Positions 1 through 8,527 of a stretch of 64,000 nt of DNA are shown here, piece by piece (position 1 is the first letter of the stretch; each line of letters opens with the position of its first letter). The notes beneath the pieces were generated by a model, which was not told where the DNA came from, made no database searches, and saw only the letters and a list, made by a program, of their open reading frames with translations. Position numbers and translations under genes: made by a program. The stretch comes from Chryseobacterium cheonjiense (GTDB taxonomy: Bacteria; Bacteroidota; Bacteroidia; Flavobacteriales; Weeksellaceae), in the NCBI RefSeq assembly GCF_012927265.1, contig NZ_JABBGF010000001.1:306406-370405 (forward strand), given 5' to 3'.

Positions 1-1
1 T

Positions 2-1177
2 TACCCGGAAAACTTTAAAAGTAATGACTTGGCCTTTGAGTTGAAAAAAAGAGGCCATGATGTTACCGTGCTCACCGGAATCCCCAATTATCCTGAAGGT
101 AAAATATTTTCAGGATACGGATATTTCAAAAAAAGAAGACAGATTATTAATGATGTTAAAATTATAAGAGCACTTTTATTGCCTAGAGGAAATGGCGGCG
201 GTGTTAGGCTATTTATCAACTATTTTAGCTGGGCTTTTTTTGCCTCACTAAAAGCATTAAAGCTATCCTCAAAAAAATATGACGCAGTAATAGTTCATGA
301 ACCTTCACCAATTACCCAGTTTTATCCCGCGCTGGTTGTAAAAAAACTTCAAAAGACACCAATTTATTTCTGGGTAATGGATTTATGGCCGGAAAGCCTT
401 GAAATTGCCGGCGGTATTAAAAATAAATTCATACTCAATTTCTTCACCAAAATGGTGCGAAATTTTTATAAAGAATCAGAAAAAATATTGATTACCTCTA
501 AAGGTTTTAAAAAATCTATTTTACAAAAAGGTAATTTTGAAAATAAAATTCATTATTTTCCCAACTGGGCAGAAGACACCATATCTTCAGGAAATACAGA
601 ATTTCCTATTCCTGAACTTCCGGAAGGATTCAGGATTATGTTTGCCGGAAATATAGGCGAAGCTCAGGATATGGATAATATTATGAAGTCAGCTTTAATG
701 CTTAAAGAAAACAAAGACATTAAGTTTATATTATTGGGAGATGGCAGAAAAATGCCTTTTGTACAGGAATTTATTAAGGAAAATAATCTTGGGCAAACAG
801 TATATACCTTAGGACGTTATCCTGTAGAAGCTATGGCATCTTTTTTTAATAAGGCTGATATATTATTAGTGAGTCTTAAAGATGATCCTATATTCAATAT
901 TACAGTTCCCGCTAAAGTACAGGCGTACATGAGTTCCGGAAAACCCATTTTGGCTATGCTGAATGGAGAAGGAGCAGAAAATATAGCTGAAGCCGAATGC
1001 GGATTTTCCGTTCCAGCAGGGAATAGTGAAGAATTAGCAGCTAAAATTAAAACAATATCACAAATGAAAAAAGAAGATTTAGCAATTTTAGGAAGAAATG
1101 GAAAACAATTTTATAAGTTGAATTATAAAATGGAACAGTGCATTTCAAATCTTGAAAAAATAATTTCCCAAAAATGA
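2..1177 (+). CDS. Glycosyltransferase family 4 (WbuB/WcaI-like), 5' end outside window
   Basis: This GT4-type glycosyltransferase should add a sugar to a lipid-linked surface polysaccharide intermediate on the cytoplasmic face of the inner membrane. The frame is open to the left edge. Residues before the first possible in-window start still read like the family N-terminus (YPENFKSNDLAFELKKRGHD), so the gene is truncated by the window and the in-frame TTG at 29 is not the start. The N-terminal Rossmann half has VTVLTGIPNYPEGK. The C-terminal half has the nucleotide-sugar domain features FAGNIGEAQD, LLGDG and PAKVQAYMSSGKPI. The stop overlaps the next gene by 4 bp (ATGA), so it is cotranscribed with the epimerase and the sugar-phosphate transferase. 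The family is secure; the exact donor and acceptor are unknown. Confidence 0.88.
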   Translation, partial: YPENFKSNDLAFELKKRGHDVTVLTGIPNYPEGKIFSGYGYFKKRRQIINDVKIIRALLLPRGNGGGVRLFINYFSWAFFASLKALKLSSKKYDAVIVHEPSPITQFYPALVVKKLQKTPIYFWVMDLWPESLEIAGGIKNKFILNFFTKMVRNFYKESEKILITSKGFKKSILQKGNFENKIHYFPNWAEDTISSGNTEFPIPELPEGFRIMFAGNIGEAQDMDNIMKSALMLKENKDIKFILLGDGRKMPFVQEFIKENNLGQTVYTLGRYPVEAMASFFNKADILLVSLKDDPIFNITVPAKVQAYMSSGKPILAMLNGEGAENIAEAECGFSVPAGNSEELAAKIKTISQMKKEDLAILGRNGKQFYKLNYKMEQCISNLEKIISQK

Positions 1178-2070
1178 AAACAATTATTACAGGAGCTTCA
1201 GGGTTTGTAGGGCAGAATCTTTCACAATACCTAAAGAATGAAAACTGCGATATTAAGGCAATATCATTGCGTTCAGACTGGACTCTTGACAACGATGCAG
1301 ATGCTGTAATCCATCTGGCCGGTAAAGCACATGATGTCGAAAACAGCTCTGCAGAAGAAGATTATTTCAAAATTAATACAGATCTTACAAAAAAAGTTTT
1401 TGATGAGTTTTTAAATTCGGATATCAAAGATTTTATTTATTTTAGCAGTGTTAAGGCTGTAGCCGATTGTGTTGAGGATATATTGGATGAAAATCGCTTT
1501 GCAGAACCCAAGACTCCTTATGGGAAATCTAAAAGGTTTGCAGAAGAGTATTTACTTACTAAAAAGATTCCTGACACAAAAAGACTTTTTATTATTCGCC
1601 CTTGCATGATTCATGGCCCCGGAAATAAAGGTAACCTTAATCTTTTATACAAAATTGTCAAAATGGGAATTCCATGGCCATTAGGAGCCTTTGATAATAA
1701 AAGATCTTTTTTAAATATTGATAATCTTAATTTTTTAATATTACAAATACTTAAAAACAAAAAAATTGAATCTGGAATCTATAATTTTGCAGACGATGAT
1801 TTTTTATCAACCAATGAGCTGATTAAAATTATTGATGAAGTATTAGGCAAAAAAACAAAGCAATTGAATGTATATCCGGATATTATAAATATATTTTCAA
1901 AAGTAGGTGATAAAGTAAAACTTCCTTTAAACTCAGAAAGATTAAAAAAGCTTACAGAAAATTATAAAGTATCAAATAATAAGATAAAATTAGCTTTGAA
2001 TATCAGGCAACTTCCCGTTTCCACTAGAGAAGGATTAATAAAAACTATAAAAAGCTTTCAACACAAATGA
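1174..2070 (+). CDS. NAD-dependent epimerase/reductase, extended SDR family
   Basis: This extended short-chain dehydrogenase is expected to epimerise or reduce a nucleotide sugar for the polysaccharide made by this cluster. It has 298 residues. The N-terminal NAD-binding loop is GASGFVG (residues 7-13), AVIHLAGKAHD follows, then a serine-containing FSSVKA and the catalytic YGKSK (YxxxK). RPCMIHGPGNKGN is the substrate-side loop typical of the family. It overlaps the glycosyltransferase upstream and the MraY-like transferase downstream by 4 bp each, a tightly coupled operon. The neighbouring WbpL-type transferase suggests a product such as a UDP-N-acetyl-6-deoxyhexosamine (QuiNAc/FucNAc type), but that is inference from context. 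Confidence 0.85.
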   Translation: MKTIITGASGFVGQNLSQYLKNENCDIKAISLRSDWTLDNDADAVIHLAGKAHDVENSSAEEDYFKINTDLTKKVFDEFLNSDIKDFIYFSSVKAVADCVEDILDENRFAEPKTPYGKSKRFAEEYLLTKKIPDTKRLFIIRPCMIHGPGNKGNLNLLYKIVKMGIPWPLGAFDNKRSFLNIDNLNFLILQILKNKKIESGIYNFADDDFLSTNELIKIIDEVLGKKTKQLNVYPDIINIFSKVGDKVKLPLNSERLKKLTENYKVSNNKIKLALNIRQLPVSTREGLIKTIKSFQHK

Positions 2071-3044
2071 TAGAATATCTCTTAATTTTCATAACCTTGT
2101 TCATTTTGATTCAGGCATATTTTGCAGTTGCAGACAAATATAATATTATCGATAAGCCGAATCATCGCAGTGCCCATTCGCAGATCACCCTCAGAGGAGG
2201 GGGAATAATTTTCCCTATTGCCTTTATTATTTTCTCCATATTCAATTATAAGGAGGTAATGGAGACGTATTGGTCTTTCGGACTTGGGTTATTGGCCATA
2301 TGTCTCGTAAGTTTTATTGACGATGTCAGGACCTTGTCCGGAAAAATACGAATCACTGTTCACTTCCTGTCGGTAGCACTTTTACTTAATTTCACAGGAA
2401 CATTCAGTGCAATGCCGGTCTGGGTGTGGCCTGCTTTTTTCATCATGATTATCGGTACCCTCAATGCATACAATTTTATGGATGGCATTAATGGGATGAC
2501 AGGAGCTTATACCCTGGTGACCTTATTAACTTTATTCTACATAAACCGTGATATTATCACATTTACACAGGAAAATTTTATCATGTATGCACTTTTGGCA
2601 TCTTTAGTATTCCTGTTTTTCAATTTTAGAAAAAAAGCAAAGTGTTTTGCCGGAGATGTGGGAAGTATGGGAATCGGTTTCTGGCTGATCGCATTGATTA
2701 CTTTACTAATCATGAAAACGCAGGATTATAGATACATACTTCTTTTTTCAGTATACGGAATGGAGGTTGTACTCACGATCATAGAAAGACTCATGATGAA
2801 AGAAAATATATTTGAAGCTCACAGAAGGCATCTGTATCAGCTTCTTGCCAATGAGAAAAGAATGTCTCATCTGGTCATAAGCGCGGTTTATGCTTTAACC
2901 CAGCTGGTAATAAATCTTTTTTTAATACACTCAGAACTGCCTGTTTACGCAATTATTCCGATTATATTTATTCCGCTTGGCAGCGTTTATCTCTTCCTTA
3001 AATTAAGATTAAAGAAGAAAGTACAATCATCAGTAATTAAATAA
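2067..3044 (+). CDS. MraY/WecA/WbpL-type undecaprenyl-phosphate sugar-1-phosphate transferase
   Basis: This polytopic membrane enzyme transfers a sugar-1-phosphate from a UDP-sugar to undecaprenyl phosphate, the step that starts O-antigen or capsule repeat assembly. The 325-residue protein is mostly hydrophobic helices. It carries the diagnostic cytoplasmic loops in order: IDDVRTLSGKIRI (Asp-Asp motif), NAYNFMDGINGM, FAGDVGSMG and the late HRRHLYQ histidine loop. The Arg/His-rich HRRHLYQ loop fits the WecA/WbpL branch rather than MraY. It is the third gene of the overlapping glycan operon, followed 1 bp later by rfbC. The exact sugar cannot be read from sequence. Confidence 0.88.
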   Translation: MIEYLLIFITLFILIQAYFAVADKYNIIDKPNHRSAHSQITLRGGGIIFPIAFIIFSIFNYKEVMETYWSFGLGLLAICLVSFIDDVRTLSGKIRITVHFLSVALLLNFTGTFSAMPVWVWPAFFIMIIGTLNAYNFMDGINGMTGAYTLVTLLTLFYINRDIITFTQENFIMYALLASLVFLFFNFRKKAKCFAGDVGSMGIGFWLIALITLLIMKTQDYRYILLFSVYGMEVVLTIIERLMMKENIFEAHRRHLYQLLANEKRMSHLVISAVYALTQLVINLFLIHSELPVYAIIPIIFIPLGSVYLFLKLRLKKKVQSSVIK

Positions 3045-3045
3045 T

Positions 3046-3585
3046 ATGAAAATAAAAGAAACGCCTCTAAAGGACTGTTACATCATTGAACCTACAATTT
3101 TTGAAGATGATAGAGGTTATTTTTTTGAAAAGTACAATGAGAAAAGATTTGAGGAGCTTACCGGATTGAATGGTCATTTTGTACAGGACAATATATCCAA
3201 ATCTTCTTACGGTGTCATCCGTGGAATTCATTTACAAAAAGGAGAGCATGCGCAGGCGAAACTGGTTTCCTGTCTTGAAGGCAGAGTGTGGGATGTGGCG
3301 GTAGATCTGAGAAAAGATTCTCCCACATTCGGAAAATGGTTTGGAATCGAGCTTACGGCAGAAAATAAAACACAGCTGTATGTACCGAGAGGTTTCGGAC
3401 ATGGATTTTCGGTGTTAAGTGAAACAGCCGTTTTCGCTTATAAATGTGATAACTTTTACGACAAAGAATCTGAAGCTGGAGTACTGTACAGCGATTCCTA
3501 TTTGAATATCGACTGGGGAATTCCAGAGCAGGATGCAGTTTTATCTGAAAAGGATCAAATATTACCAGGCTTTAATAAAGAATAA
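3046..3585 (+). CDS. rfbC: dTDP-4-dehydrorhamnose 3,5-epimerase
   Basis: RfbC/RmlC converts dTDP-4-keto-6-deoxyglucose to dTDP-4-keto-L-rhamnose for surface polysaccharide synthesis. At 179 residues it has normal family length. The cupin core contains FEDDRGYFFEKYN, QDNISKSSYGVIRGIHLQKG (catalytic His in RGIH), GRVWDVAVDLRKDSPTFG and YVPRGFGHGFSVL. The rest of the dTDP-rhamnose pathway (rfbA, rfbB, rfbD) is not in the window and presumably lies to the left. It starts 1 bp after the transferase and is the last gene before a strong terminator, so it closes the cluster. Confidence 0.93.
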   Translation: MKIKETPLKDCYIIEPTIFEDDRGYFFEKYNEKRFEELTGLNGHFVQDNISKSSYGVIRGIHLQKGEHAQAKLVSCLEGRVWDVAVDLRKDSPTFGKWFGIELTAENKTQLYVPRGFGHGFSVLSETAVFAYKCDNFYDKESEAGVLYSDSYLNIDWGIPEQDAVLSEKDQILPGFNKE

Positions 3586-3607
3586 AATTAAAAACAGCAA
3601 TATCAGG

Positions 3608-3638
3608 ACCACCGCAACAGGTGGTTTTTATTTTTTAT
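3608..3638 (+). terminator. Rho-independent terminator of the polysaccharide operon
   Basis: ACCACC (3608-3613) and GGTGGT (3620-3625) form a 6-bp stem with a 6-nt loop followed by a T-rich run. It lies 22 bp after the rfbC stop and before the rimO promoter. Confidence 0.8.
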
Positions 3639-3659
3639 TCAGGACTCTTCAATATTTTG

Positions 3660-3667
3660 TATCTTTG
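3660..3667 (+). promoter_or_regulatory. -7 promoter element of rimO
   Basis: TAtcTTTG matches the Bacteroidota -7 consensus TAnnTTTG, 19 bp before the chosen rimO ATG. The -33 element is not clear (T-rich stretch). It supports the ATG at 3687 over the longer upstream frame. Confidence 0.7.
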
Positions 3668-3686
3668 CCAACTCAAAATCAAAAAG

Positions 3687-4988
3687 ATGCGTACAAAATC
3701 GGTAGGGAAGAAGAAAATCAATGTAGTAACGCTTGGGTGTTCCAAGAATGTTTATGACTCTGAAGTTTTGATGAGCCAGCTCAAAGCCAATGGTAAAGAG
3801 GTGGTTCACGAAGACAAAGGAGATATTGTAGTAATCAATACCTGCGGATTTATAGACAACGCTAAAGAAGAATCTATCAATACCATTCTGGATTATGTGG
3901 AGGCAAAAAACAGGGGAGAGGTAGAAAAAGTATTTGTTACGGGATGTCTTTCGGAGCGCTACAAACCGGATTTGATAAGAGAAATTCCTGATGTAGATCA
4001 ATATTTTGGGACCAGAGATCTTCCTATTTTGCTTAAGCATCTTGGAGCAGATTACAAACATGAGCTGGTCGGAGAACGTTTGACAACAACTCCGAAACAT
4101 TACGCATACCTTAAAATTTCTGAAGGCTGCGACAGGCCCTGCTCGTTCTGTGCAATTCCTCTCATGAGAGGTGGCCACGTTTCCACACCGATCGAAAAAC
4201 TTGTTCTAGAAGCTCAAAAGCTTGCTAAAAAAGGGACGAAAGAACTGATTCTTATTGCGCAGGACCTTACGTACTATGGATTGGATATTTATAAAAGACG
4301 TGCATTGGGCGATTTACTAAAAGAATTGGTAAAAGTAGAAGGAATTGAATGGATTCGTCTTCACTATGCTTTTCCAAGCGGCTTTCCGGAGGATGTTTTG
4401 GATATCATCAGAGAAGAACCGAAAGTTTGTAACTATATTGACATTCCTCTTCAGCATATCAATTCGGAGCTGTTGAAATCTATGAAAAGAGGAACCACCC
4501 ATGAAAAAACGGATGCGCTTCTGGGAAAATTCAGGGAAAAAGTTCCGGATATGGCCATCCGTACAACTCTTATCGTTGGCTATCCGGGAGAAACGGAAGA
4601 AATTTTTCAGGAATTGAAAGATTGGGTAAGAGAACAAAAATTCGACAGGCTCGGATGTTTTACCTACTCTCATGAAGAAAATACCGGTGCTTATGTGCTG
4701 GAAGATAATATTCCGCAGGAAGTTAAAGAAGCCCGAGTAGAAGAGATCATGGAAATTCAGTCGCAGATTTCATGGGAAAAGAACCAGGAGAAGATAGGGA
4801 AGGTATACCGTTGTATTTTCGACCGTAAAGAAGGGAATTATTTCGTAGGCAGAACAGAATATGATTCTCCAGATGTTGACAATACAGTCTTGGTGTCTGC
4901 AGAAAATACTTATATTTCTATCGGAGATTTTGCAGAAGTTAAAATAACATCAGCTGAAGAATTTGACCTTTATGGTGAATTGATATAA
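3687..4988 (+). CDS. rimO: Ribosomal protein S12 methylthiotransferase RimO
   Basis: RimO is a radical-SAM enzyme that methylthiolates the conserved aspartate of ribosomal protein S12. With the start at 3687 it has 433 residues. The UPF0004 domain carries the three Fe-S cysteines in TLGCSKN (C18), NTCGFID (C53) and TGCLSERY (C87). The radical-SAM motif CxxxCxxC is in EGCDRPCSFCAIPLMRGG (C148, C152, C155). The C-terminus after about residue 360 is a TRAM domain. SFCAIPLMRGGH is typical of RimO rather than MiaB. The frame continues upstream to 3621, but that part crosses the promoter and has no family similarity. It is monocistronic, between a terminator and a long AT-rich gap. Confidence 0.95.
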   Translation: MRTKSVGKKKINVVTLGCSKNVYDSEVLMSQLKANGKEVVHEDKGDIVVINTCGFIDNAKEESINTILDYVEAKNRGEVEKVFVTGCLSERYKPDLIREIPDVDQYFGTRDLPILLKHLGADYKHELVGERLTTTPKHYAYLKISEGCDRPCSFCAIPLMRGGHVSTPIEKLVLEAQKLAKKGTKELILIAQDLTYYGLDIYKRRALGDLLKELVKVEGIEWIRLHYAFPSGFPEDVLDIIREEPKVCNYIDIPLQHINSELLKSMKRGTTHEKTDALLGKFREKVPDMAIRTTLIVGYPGETEEIFQELKDWVREQKFDRLGCFTYSHEENTGAYVLEDNIPQEVKEARVEEIMEIQSQISWEKNQEKIGKVYRCIFDRKEGNYFVGRTEYDSPDVDNTVLVSAENTYISIGDFAEVKITSAEEFDLYGELI

Positions 4989-5112
4989 AATATCATTTTC
5001 AAAAGACTTAAAATAATTAACATTTGGTTACAATCTCCTGCTTACAGGGCCTGAACTTAATGTTGATTATTTTTTTTGAACCTATTTTAGAAGATTAATT
5101 AAAACGTTTATC

Positions 5113-5204
5113 AAAACACTCAATATATAAGTAACTGATTTTTAGTATTTTATAATTGAAGATAAAACACTCAAAATATAGAATAGTTAAAAAAGTTAAC
5201 TTTT
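5113..5204. promoter_or_regulatory. Direct repeat pair and palindrome upstream of rlpA-like gene
   Basis: The 390-bp gap between rimO and the rlpA-like gene is very AT-rich. AAAACACTCAATATATA (5113-5129) recurs with one mismatch as AAAACACTCAAAATATA (5164-5180), 51 bp apart. It is followed by the perfect palindrome AAAAGTTAACTTTT (5191-5204) and several further TTAAC motifs up to 5310. This could be an operator region for the downstream gene. That role is inference from position and symmetry only. Confidence 0.35.
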
Positions 5205-5341
5205 GAGCTTTAATTTTAACGTTTTTTAACAATAGCATTTATAGTAATGATAATCAGATAGTTAAATAAATTATTAACATTAATTTAAGAGTTTATTAAC
5301 GTTTGTTAACTTTTCGAGTAGGCACTTTAGAAGATTCCTGA

Positions 5342-5349
5342 TACATTTG
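5342..5349 (+). promoter_or_regulatory. -7 promoter element of rlpA-like gene
   Basis: TAcaTTTG matches TAnnTTTG, 29 bp before the ATG. No convincing -33 element was found. Confidence 0.6.
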
Positions 5350-5378
5350 CCCCGTCAAACAAATAAAAGTTCAAAGTG

Positions 5379-5747
5379 ATGAAAAGATTAATTCTCGTAA
5401 TCATAATGATGATTTCAACCCTTGGTGTTTATTCGTTCAAAATGAATGCCATAGATGCGAAAAAAACAAGTTATGCATCGTACTACCACGATAAATTTAA
5501 CGGTAGAAAAACGGCCAGCGGAGAAATTTTCGATAACGCAAAGTTTACTGCAGCCAACAGAACGCTTCCTTTCGGAACAAATATTAAGGTAACGAACCTA
5601 AACAATGGTAAAGAGGTAATTGTGAAGATTAATGATAGAGGACCTTACCATTCATCAAGAGCATTAGATATGTCTAAAGCTGCGTTCGATGAAATCGGAG
5701 ATACCGGCCGCGGTACCATTCCGGTGGAATATGAAATTGTCGATTAA
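5379..5747 (+). CDS. Septal ring lytic transglycosylase RlpA-like (double-psi beta-barrel) protein
   Basis: This small exported double-psi beta-barrel protein belongs to the RlpA family, whose members act on or bind peptidoglycan. The ATG at 5379 is preferred over the GTG one codon earlier. It gives 122 residues. A signal peptide (KRLILVIIMMISTLGVYSF) is followed by the complete barrel: ASYYHDKFNGRKTASGEIFD, FTAANRTLPFGTNIKVTNL, VIVKINDRGPYHSSRALDMSKAAF and GTIPVEYEIV. The motifs include the conserved His and Asp of DRGP and the RALDMS segment. The SPOR domain of larger RlpA proteins is absent, so this is the short form. It sits alone behind a long regulatory-looking gap and ends at a terminator shared with exoA. 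Confidence 0.85.
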   Translation: MKRLILVIIMMISTLGVYSFKMNAIDAKKTSYASYYHDKFNGRKTASGEIFDNAKFTAANRTLPFGTNIKVTNLNNGKEVIVKINDRGPYHSSRALDMSKAAFDEIGDTGRGTIPVEYEIVD

Positions 5748-5765
5748 TTTTATGATTTAAATTAA

Positions 5766-5796
5766 AAAGCCAACCTTCGCAGTTGGCTTTTTTTAT
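5766..5796. terminator. Bidirectional terminator between rlpA-like gene and exoA
   Basis: AAAGCCAAC (5766-5774) pairs with GTTGGCTTT (5782-5790), loop CTTCGCA, with a T run on the plus strand and A's on the left giving T's on the minus strand. It serves the convergent genes on both sides. Confidence 0.85.
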
Positions 5797-5805
5797 GCTC
5801 AAAAG

Positions 5806-6570
5806 TTATAAGCTAATCTCCACAAGGGCAGGGCAATGATCCGAATGTACTGCTTCCTTTAAAATAACCGCTCTTGTTAGCTTATCTTTTAAGGTATAAG
5901 AAGCGAAATTATAATCCAGCCTCCAGCCTTTATTCCGTTCTCTGGAATTTTGCCTGTAACTCCACCAGGTGTAGTGATCCGGTTCATTATTAAAAAACCT
6001 GAAACTGTCGATCAGCTCACATTCATTAATGAAATTAGTCATCCATTCTCTTTCCATAGGCAAAAAACCCGAAACGTTCTTTAATCCTACAGGATTATGA
6101 ATGTCAATGGCTTCATGGCAGATATTAAAATCTCCTGAAATGATAAGATTAGGAATTTCCTTCTTTAGATTTTTGATATATTCTAAAAAATCATGGCAGA
6201 ACTGCATTTTAAAGTCCAGTCTTTCAATATTGGAAGCAGACGGAACATATACCGAAATAGCAGAAAAACCATCGTAATCCGCACGGATGACTCTTCCTTC
6301 ATTATCATAGCTTTCGATACCGCAGCCATATTCAACATGATTGGGCTTTATTTTAGAAGCTAGCCCGACGCCACTGTAGCCTTTTTTTACGGCCGAATGC
6401 CAGTAACTGTAATAACCAAGCTTTTCAAGGCTTTCGATATCAATCTGATCGTTTCCCGCCTTGCTTTCCTGGATGCAGATGATATCCGGATCTGCAGATT
6501 TGAGCCAGCCCAAAAAATCTTTGGTAAAAGCAGCCCGTATTCCGTTGACGTTGTAGGTAATTAATCTCAA
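5806..6570 (-). CDS. xth: Exodeoxyribonuclease III (AP endonuclease family)
   Basis: This Mg-dependent AP endonuclease / 3'-5' exonuclease acts in base excision repair. The family start is (M)RLITYNVNGIRAA, which begins at a TTG codon at 6570. The frame upstream to 6687 crosses a TAnnTTTG promoter and a large inverted repeat and is not credible. The resulting 254 residues carry all endonuclease/exonuclease/phosphatase motifs: TYNVNGIRA, CIQESK (metal Glu), SGDFNICHEAIDIHNP, RLDYNFAS and the C-terminal VHSDHCPALVEI (catalytic Asp-His). The short leader and TTG start are supported by the promoter position. It is convergent with the rlpA-like gene. Confidence 0.93.
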   Translation of the reverse strand: MRLITYNVNGIRAAFTKDFLGWLKSADPDIICIQESKAGNDQIDIESLEKLGYYSYWHSAVKKGYSGVGLASKIKPNHVEYGCGIESYDNEGRVIRADYDGFSAISVYVPSASNIERLDFKMQFCHDFLEYIKNLKKEIPNLIISGDFNICHEAIDIHNPVGLKNVSGFLPMEREWMTNFINECELIDSFRFFNNEPDHYTWWSYRQNSRERNKGWRLDYNFASYTLKDKLTRAVILKEAVHSDHCPALVEISL

Positions 6571-6584
6571 AACTTTAATTTTTT

Positions 6585-6592
6585 CAAAAATA
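6585..6592 (-). promoter_or_regulatory. xth: -7 promoter element of exonuclease III gene
   Basis: On the minus strand TAttTTTG lies 14 bp before the TTG start at 6570. It decides the start, because a longer reading would place coding sequence across the promoter. Confidence 0.7.
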
Positions 6593-6625
6593 CGAAATGC
6601 AGCCCGCTTATAGTGTCTTAAAATA

Positions 6626-6666
6626 GTTTCGGGCGGAAAAAATCTTTGATTTTTTCCGCCCGAAAC
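6626..6666. terminator. 17-bp perfect inverted repeat downstream of porX
   Basis: GTTTCGGGCGGAAAAAA (6626-6642) and its exact complement (6650-6666) enclose a 7-nt loop. It lies 100 bp past the porX stop on the minus strand and 34 bp upstream of the exoA promoter. It is probably the porX terminator, with the U-rich part inside the stem rather than after it. Confidence 0.6.
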
Positions 6667-6765
6667 ATGAGTATAATTAAGATTCAAAGATTTTAATTAA
6701 TCTTTGCAACCCAAATTGCAAAATTAAAAGACATCGTCAAAAAGCAAAATGCCAAAGGATATCTG

Positions 6766-8310
6766 CTATTTCGGCTCCAGAACACTGATCGGAATGATAC
6801 ACTCTTCAAGTGAAATTCCGCCATGCTGATAGGTCTCTTTATAATAGTTCACAAAATGATTATAGTTTTTAGGATAGGCAAGGAAAATATTATTCTTGGC
6901 AAAAATGTACTTCGAACTTAAATTCCCCTTGGGTAAAAACAGTTTTTCCGGATTGGTAATTGCCCATACATCGCTGTCGTCGTACGTAAGGCTTTTCCCT
7001 GTCTTATAACGGATGTTGGTTGACGTTTCTCTGTCGCCCACTACTTTACTCGGTTTTTTTACATAGACCGTTCCATGATCGGTTGTAATAACCAGTTTAA
7101 ATCCGTTTTCAGCAGCAACTTTAATGATCTTCATTAATGACGAATTCTCAAACCAGTTTAATGTCAGTGATCTGAAAGTCTTATCGTCACGGATAAGCTG
7201 ATCCACGATATGATTATCCGTCTTCGCATGCGAAAGAATATCAATAAAATTGTAGACAATCACCAAAAGATCATTATTCTTGTGCTGGTTGAAATCATCA
7301 TAAATCTTACGCTCAAAATCTGCGTTCAATACTTTAAGATACTTCATGGATTTGGAGCTAAGACCGATTCTTTTCATCTGATCTTCAAGGAAATCACGCT
7401 CATACTCATTTTTATTTCCTTCCTCATTATCATTAAACCATTTATCAGGAAAGCGCTTTTCAATTTCAGAAGGCATAAGCCCAGCAAAAAAAGAATTTCT
7501 TGCATATTGCGTAGCCGTCGGAAGAATACTGTAATAATAATCTTCAGAAACCTTATTGTAATATTTGGTAAATAACGGTTCAATCACCTTCCATTGATCA
7601 TAGCGGAGATTATCGACCATCAGCAGCAAAACTTTTTCCTTTTCTACTTCCGGTTTTACTTTTTCTTTAAAAAGGGTGTGGCTCATCATGGGCTTATCAG
7701 AATCATGGAGCCAGTCTTCATAGTTGTTTTCGATAAACTTGGCAAACTGAATATTTGCCTCTTCCTTTTGAGATTGAAGAAGATCAGCAAACTCATTATC
7801 CGTTACTTTGTCAAATTTAATCTCCCAGTTCAGGATTTTCTTATAATATTCCGCCCAATCCTGATAGGTTCTTAAATAAGAAAGCTCCATAGAGAGGTTC
7901 CTGAATTCCTGCTGGTACTGAAGAATAGTTTTCTGCTCTACAAGATTGTCCTGCTGAAGGTTTTTCTTTAAAGAAAGAAGAATCTGGTTAGGATTTACAG
8001 GTTTCAGAATGTAATCTGCAATCTGTGATCCGATGGCTTCTTCCATAATATGCTCTTCTTCACTTTTGGTCACCATAACTATTTTTAAAGAATTGTCTTT
8101 ATCTTTAATCATAGGTATCGCTTCAAGACCGGAAATTCCGGGCATATTTTCATCAATAAGTGTTAATGCGAATTTTTCTGAGTCCATTAACTCCAGCGCC
8201 TCATTTACATTATTTACGGGAGTTACCTGATAACCCTTTTTTTCAAGGAATACAATGTGAGGTTTAAGGAGATCAATTTCATCATCTATCCATAATATCT
8301 TTTCCGACAT
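6766..8310 (-). CDS. porX: T9SS response regulator PorX (receiver + PglZ domain)
   Basis: PorX is the response regulator partnered with the sensor PorY that controls type IX secretion genes in Bacteroidota. It has 514 residues. The receiver domain (about 1-120) has the acidic WIDDE, phospho-acceptor Asp53 in LIDENMPG and Lys103 in DYILKPV. A helical linker follows. The PglZ (alkaline-phosphatase-like) domain starts near residue 225 with LLLMVDNLRYDQW and has VITTDHGTVYVKKP and the late YQHGGISLEECIIP. PglZ domains of PorX are reported to act as phosphodiesterases on oligonucleotides. PorY is not in the window. The T9SS-sorted products at 19077-19427 and 45288-48329 and the SprB-type protein at the right edge fit a cell that uses this pathway. 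It is divergent from the HD phosphohydrolase. Confidence 0.95.
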   Translation of the reverse strand: MSEKILWIDDEIDLLKPHIVFLEKKGYQVTPVNNVNEALELMDSEKFALTLIDENMPGISGLEAIPMIKDKDNSLKIVMVTKSEEEHIMEEAIGSQIADYILKPVNPNQILLSLKKNLQQDNLVEQKTILQYQQEFRNLSMELSYLRTYQDWAEYYKKILNWEIKFDKVTDNEFADLLQSQKEEANIQFAKFIENNYEDWLHDSDKPMMSHTLFKEKVKPEVEKEKVLLLMVDNLRYDQWKVIEPLFTKYYNKVSEDYYYSILPTATQYARNSFFAGLMPSEIEKRFPDKWFNDNEEGNKNEYERDFLEDQMKRIGLSSKSMKYLKVLNADFERKIYDDFNQHKNNDLLVIVYNFIDILSHAKTDNHIVDQLIRDDKTFRSLTLNWFENSSLMKIIKVAAENGFKLVITTDHGTVYVKKPSKVVGDRETSTNIRYKTGKSLTYDDSDVWAITNPEKLFLPKGNLSSKYIFAKNNIFLAYPKNYNHFVNYYKETYQHGGISLEECIIPISVLEPK

Positions 8311-8498
8311 AAATTTACTTTTTTACATGGTTATTGTATCAAATTGCCGACCAACTATCATTAAAATCTGCCAAAATGAACACGTGTAAAGTTAAATATA
8401 AGTTAATGAAAACTGCAATATTTCAGGATAATAATTCTTTGAATTTTCGGGACTTATTTTTTGATACTATTTTAATTTCCGTTCAATTTTAAAATCCC

Positions 8499-8506
8499 TA
8501 AATTTG
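8499..8506 (+). promoter_or_regulatory. -7 promoter element of HD phosphohydrolase gene
   Basis: TAaaTTTG matches TAnnTTTG, 21 bp before the ATG at 8528. A frame opening at the TTG at 8504 lies inside this element and is rejected. Confidence 0.7.
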
Positions 8507-8527
8507 TTACAAATTCAGACGTTTTCA

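Noticed and set aside
3639..4178. 179-residue frame on the minus strand inside rimO
   Set aside because: Antisense to a full-length RimO with all motifs; no family pattern, so a shadow.
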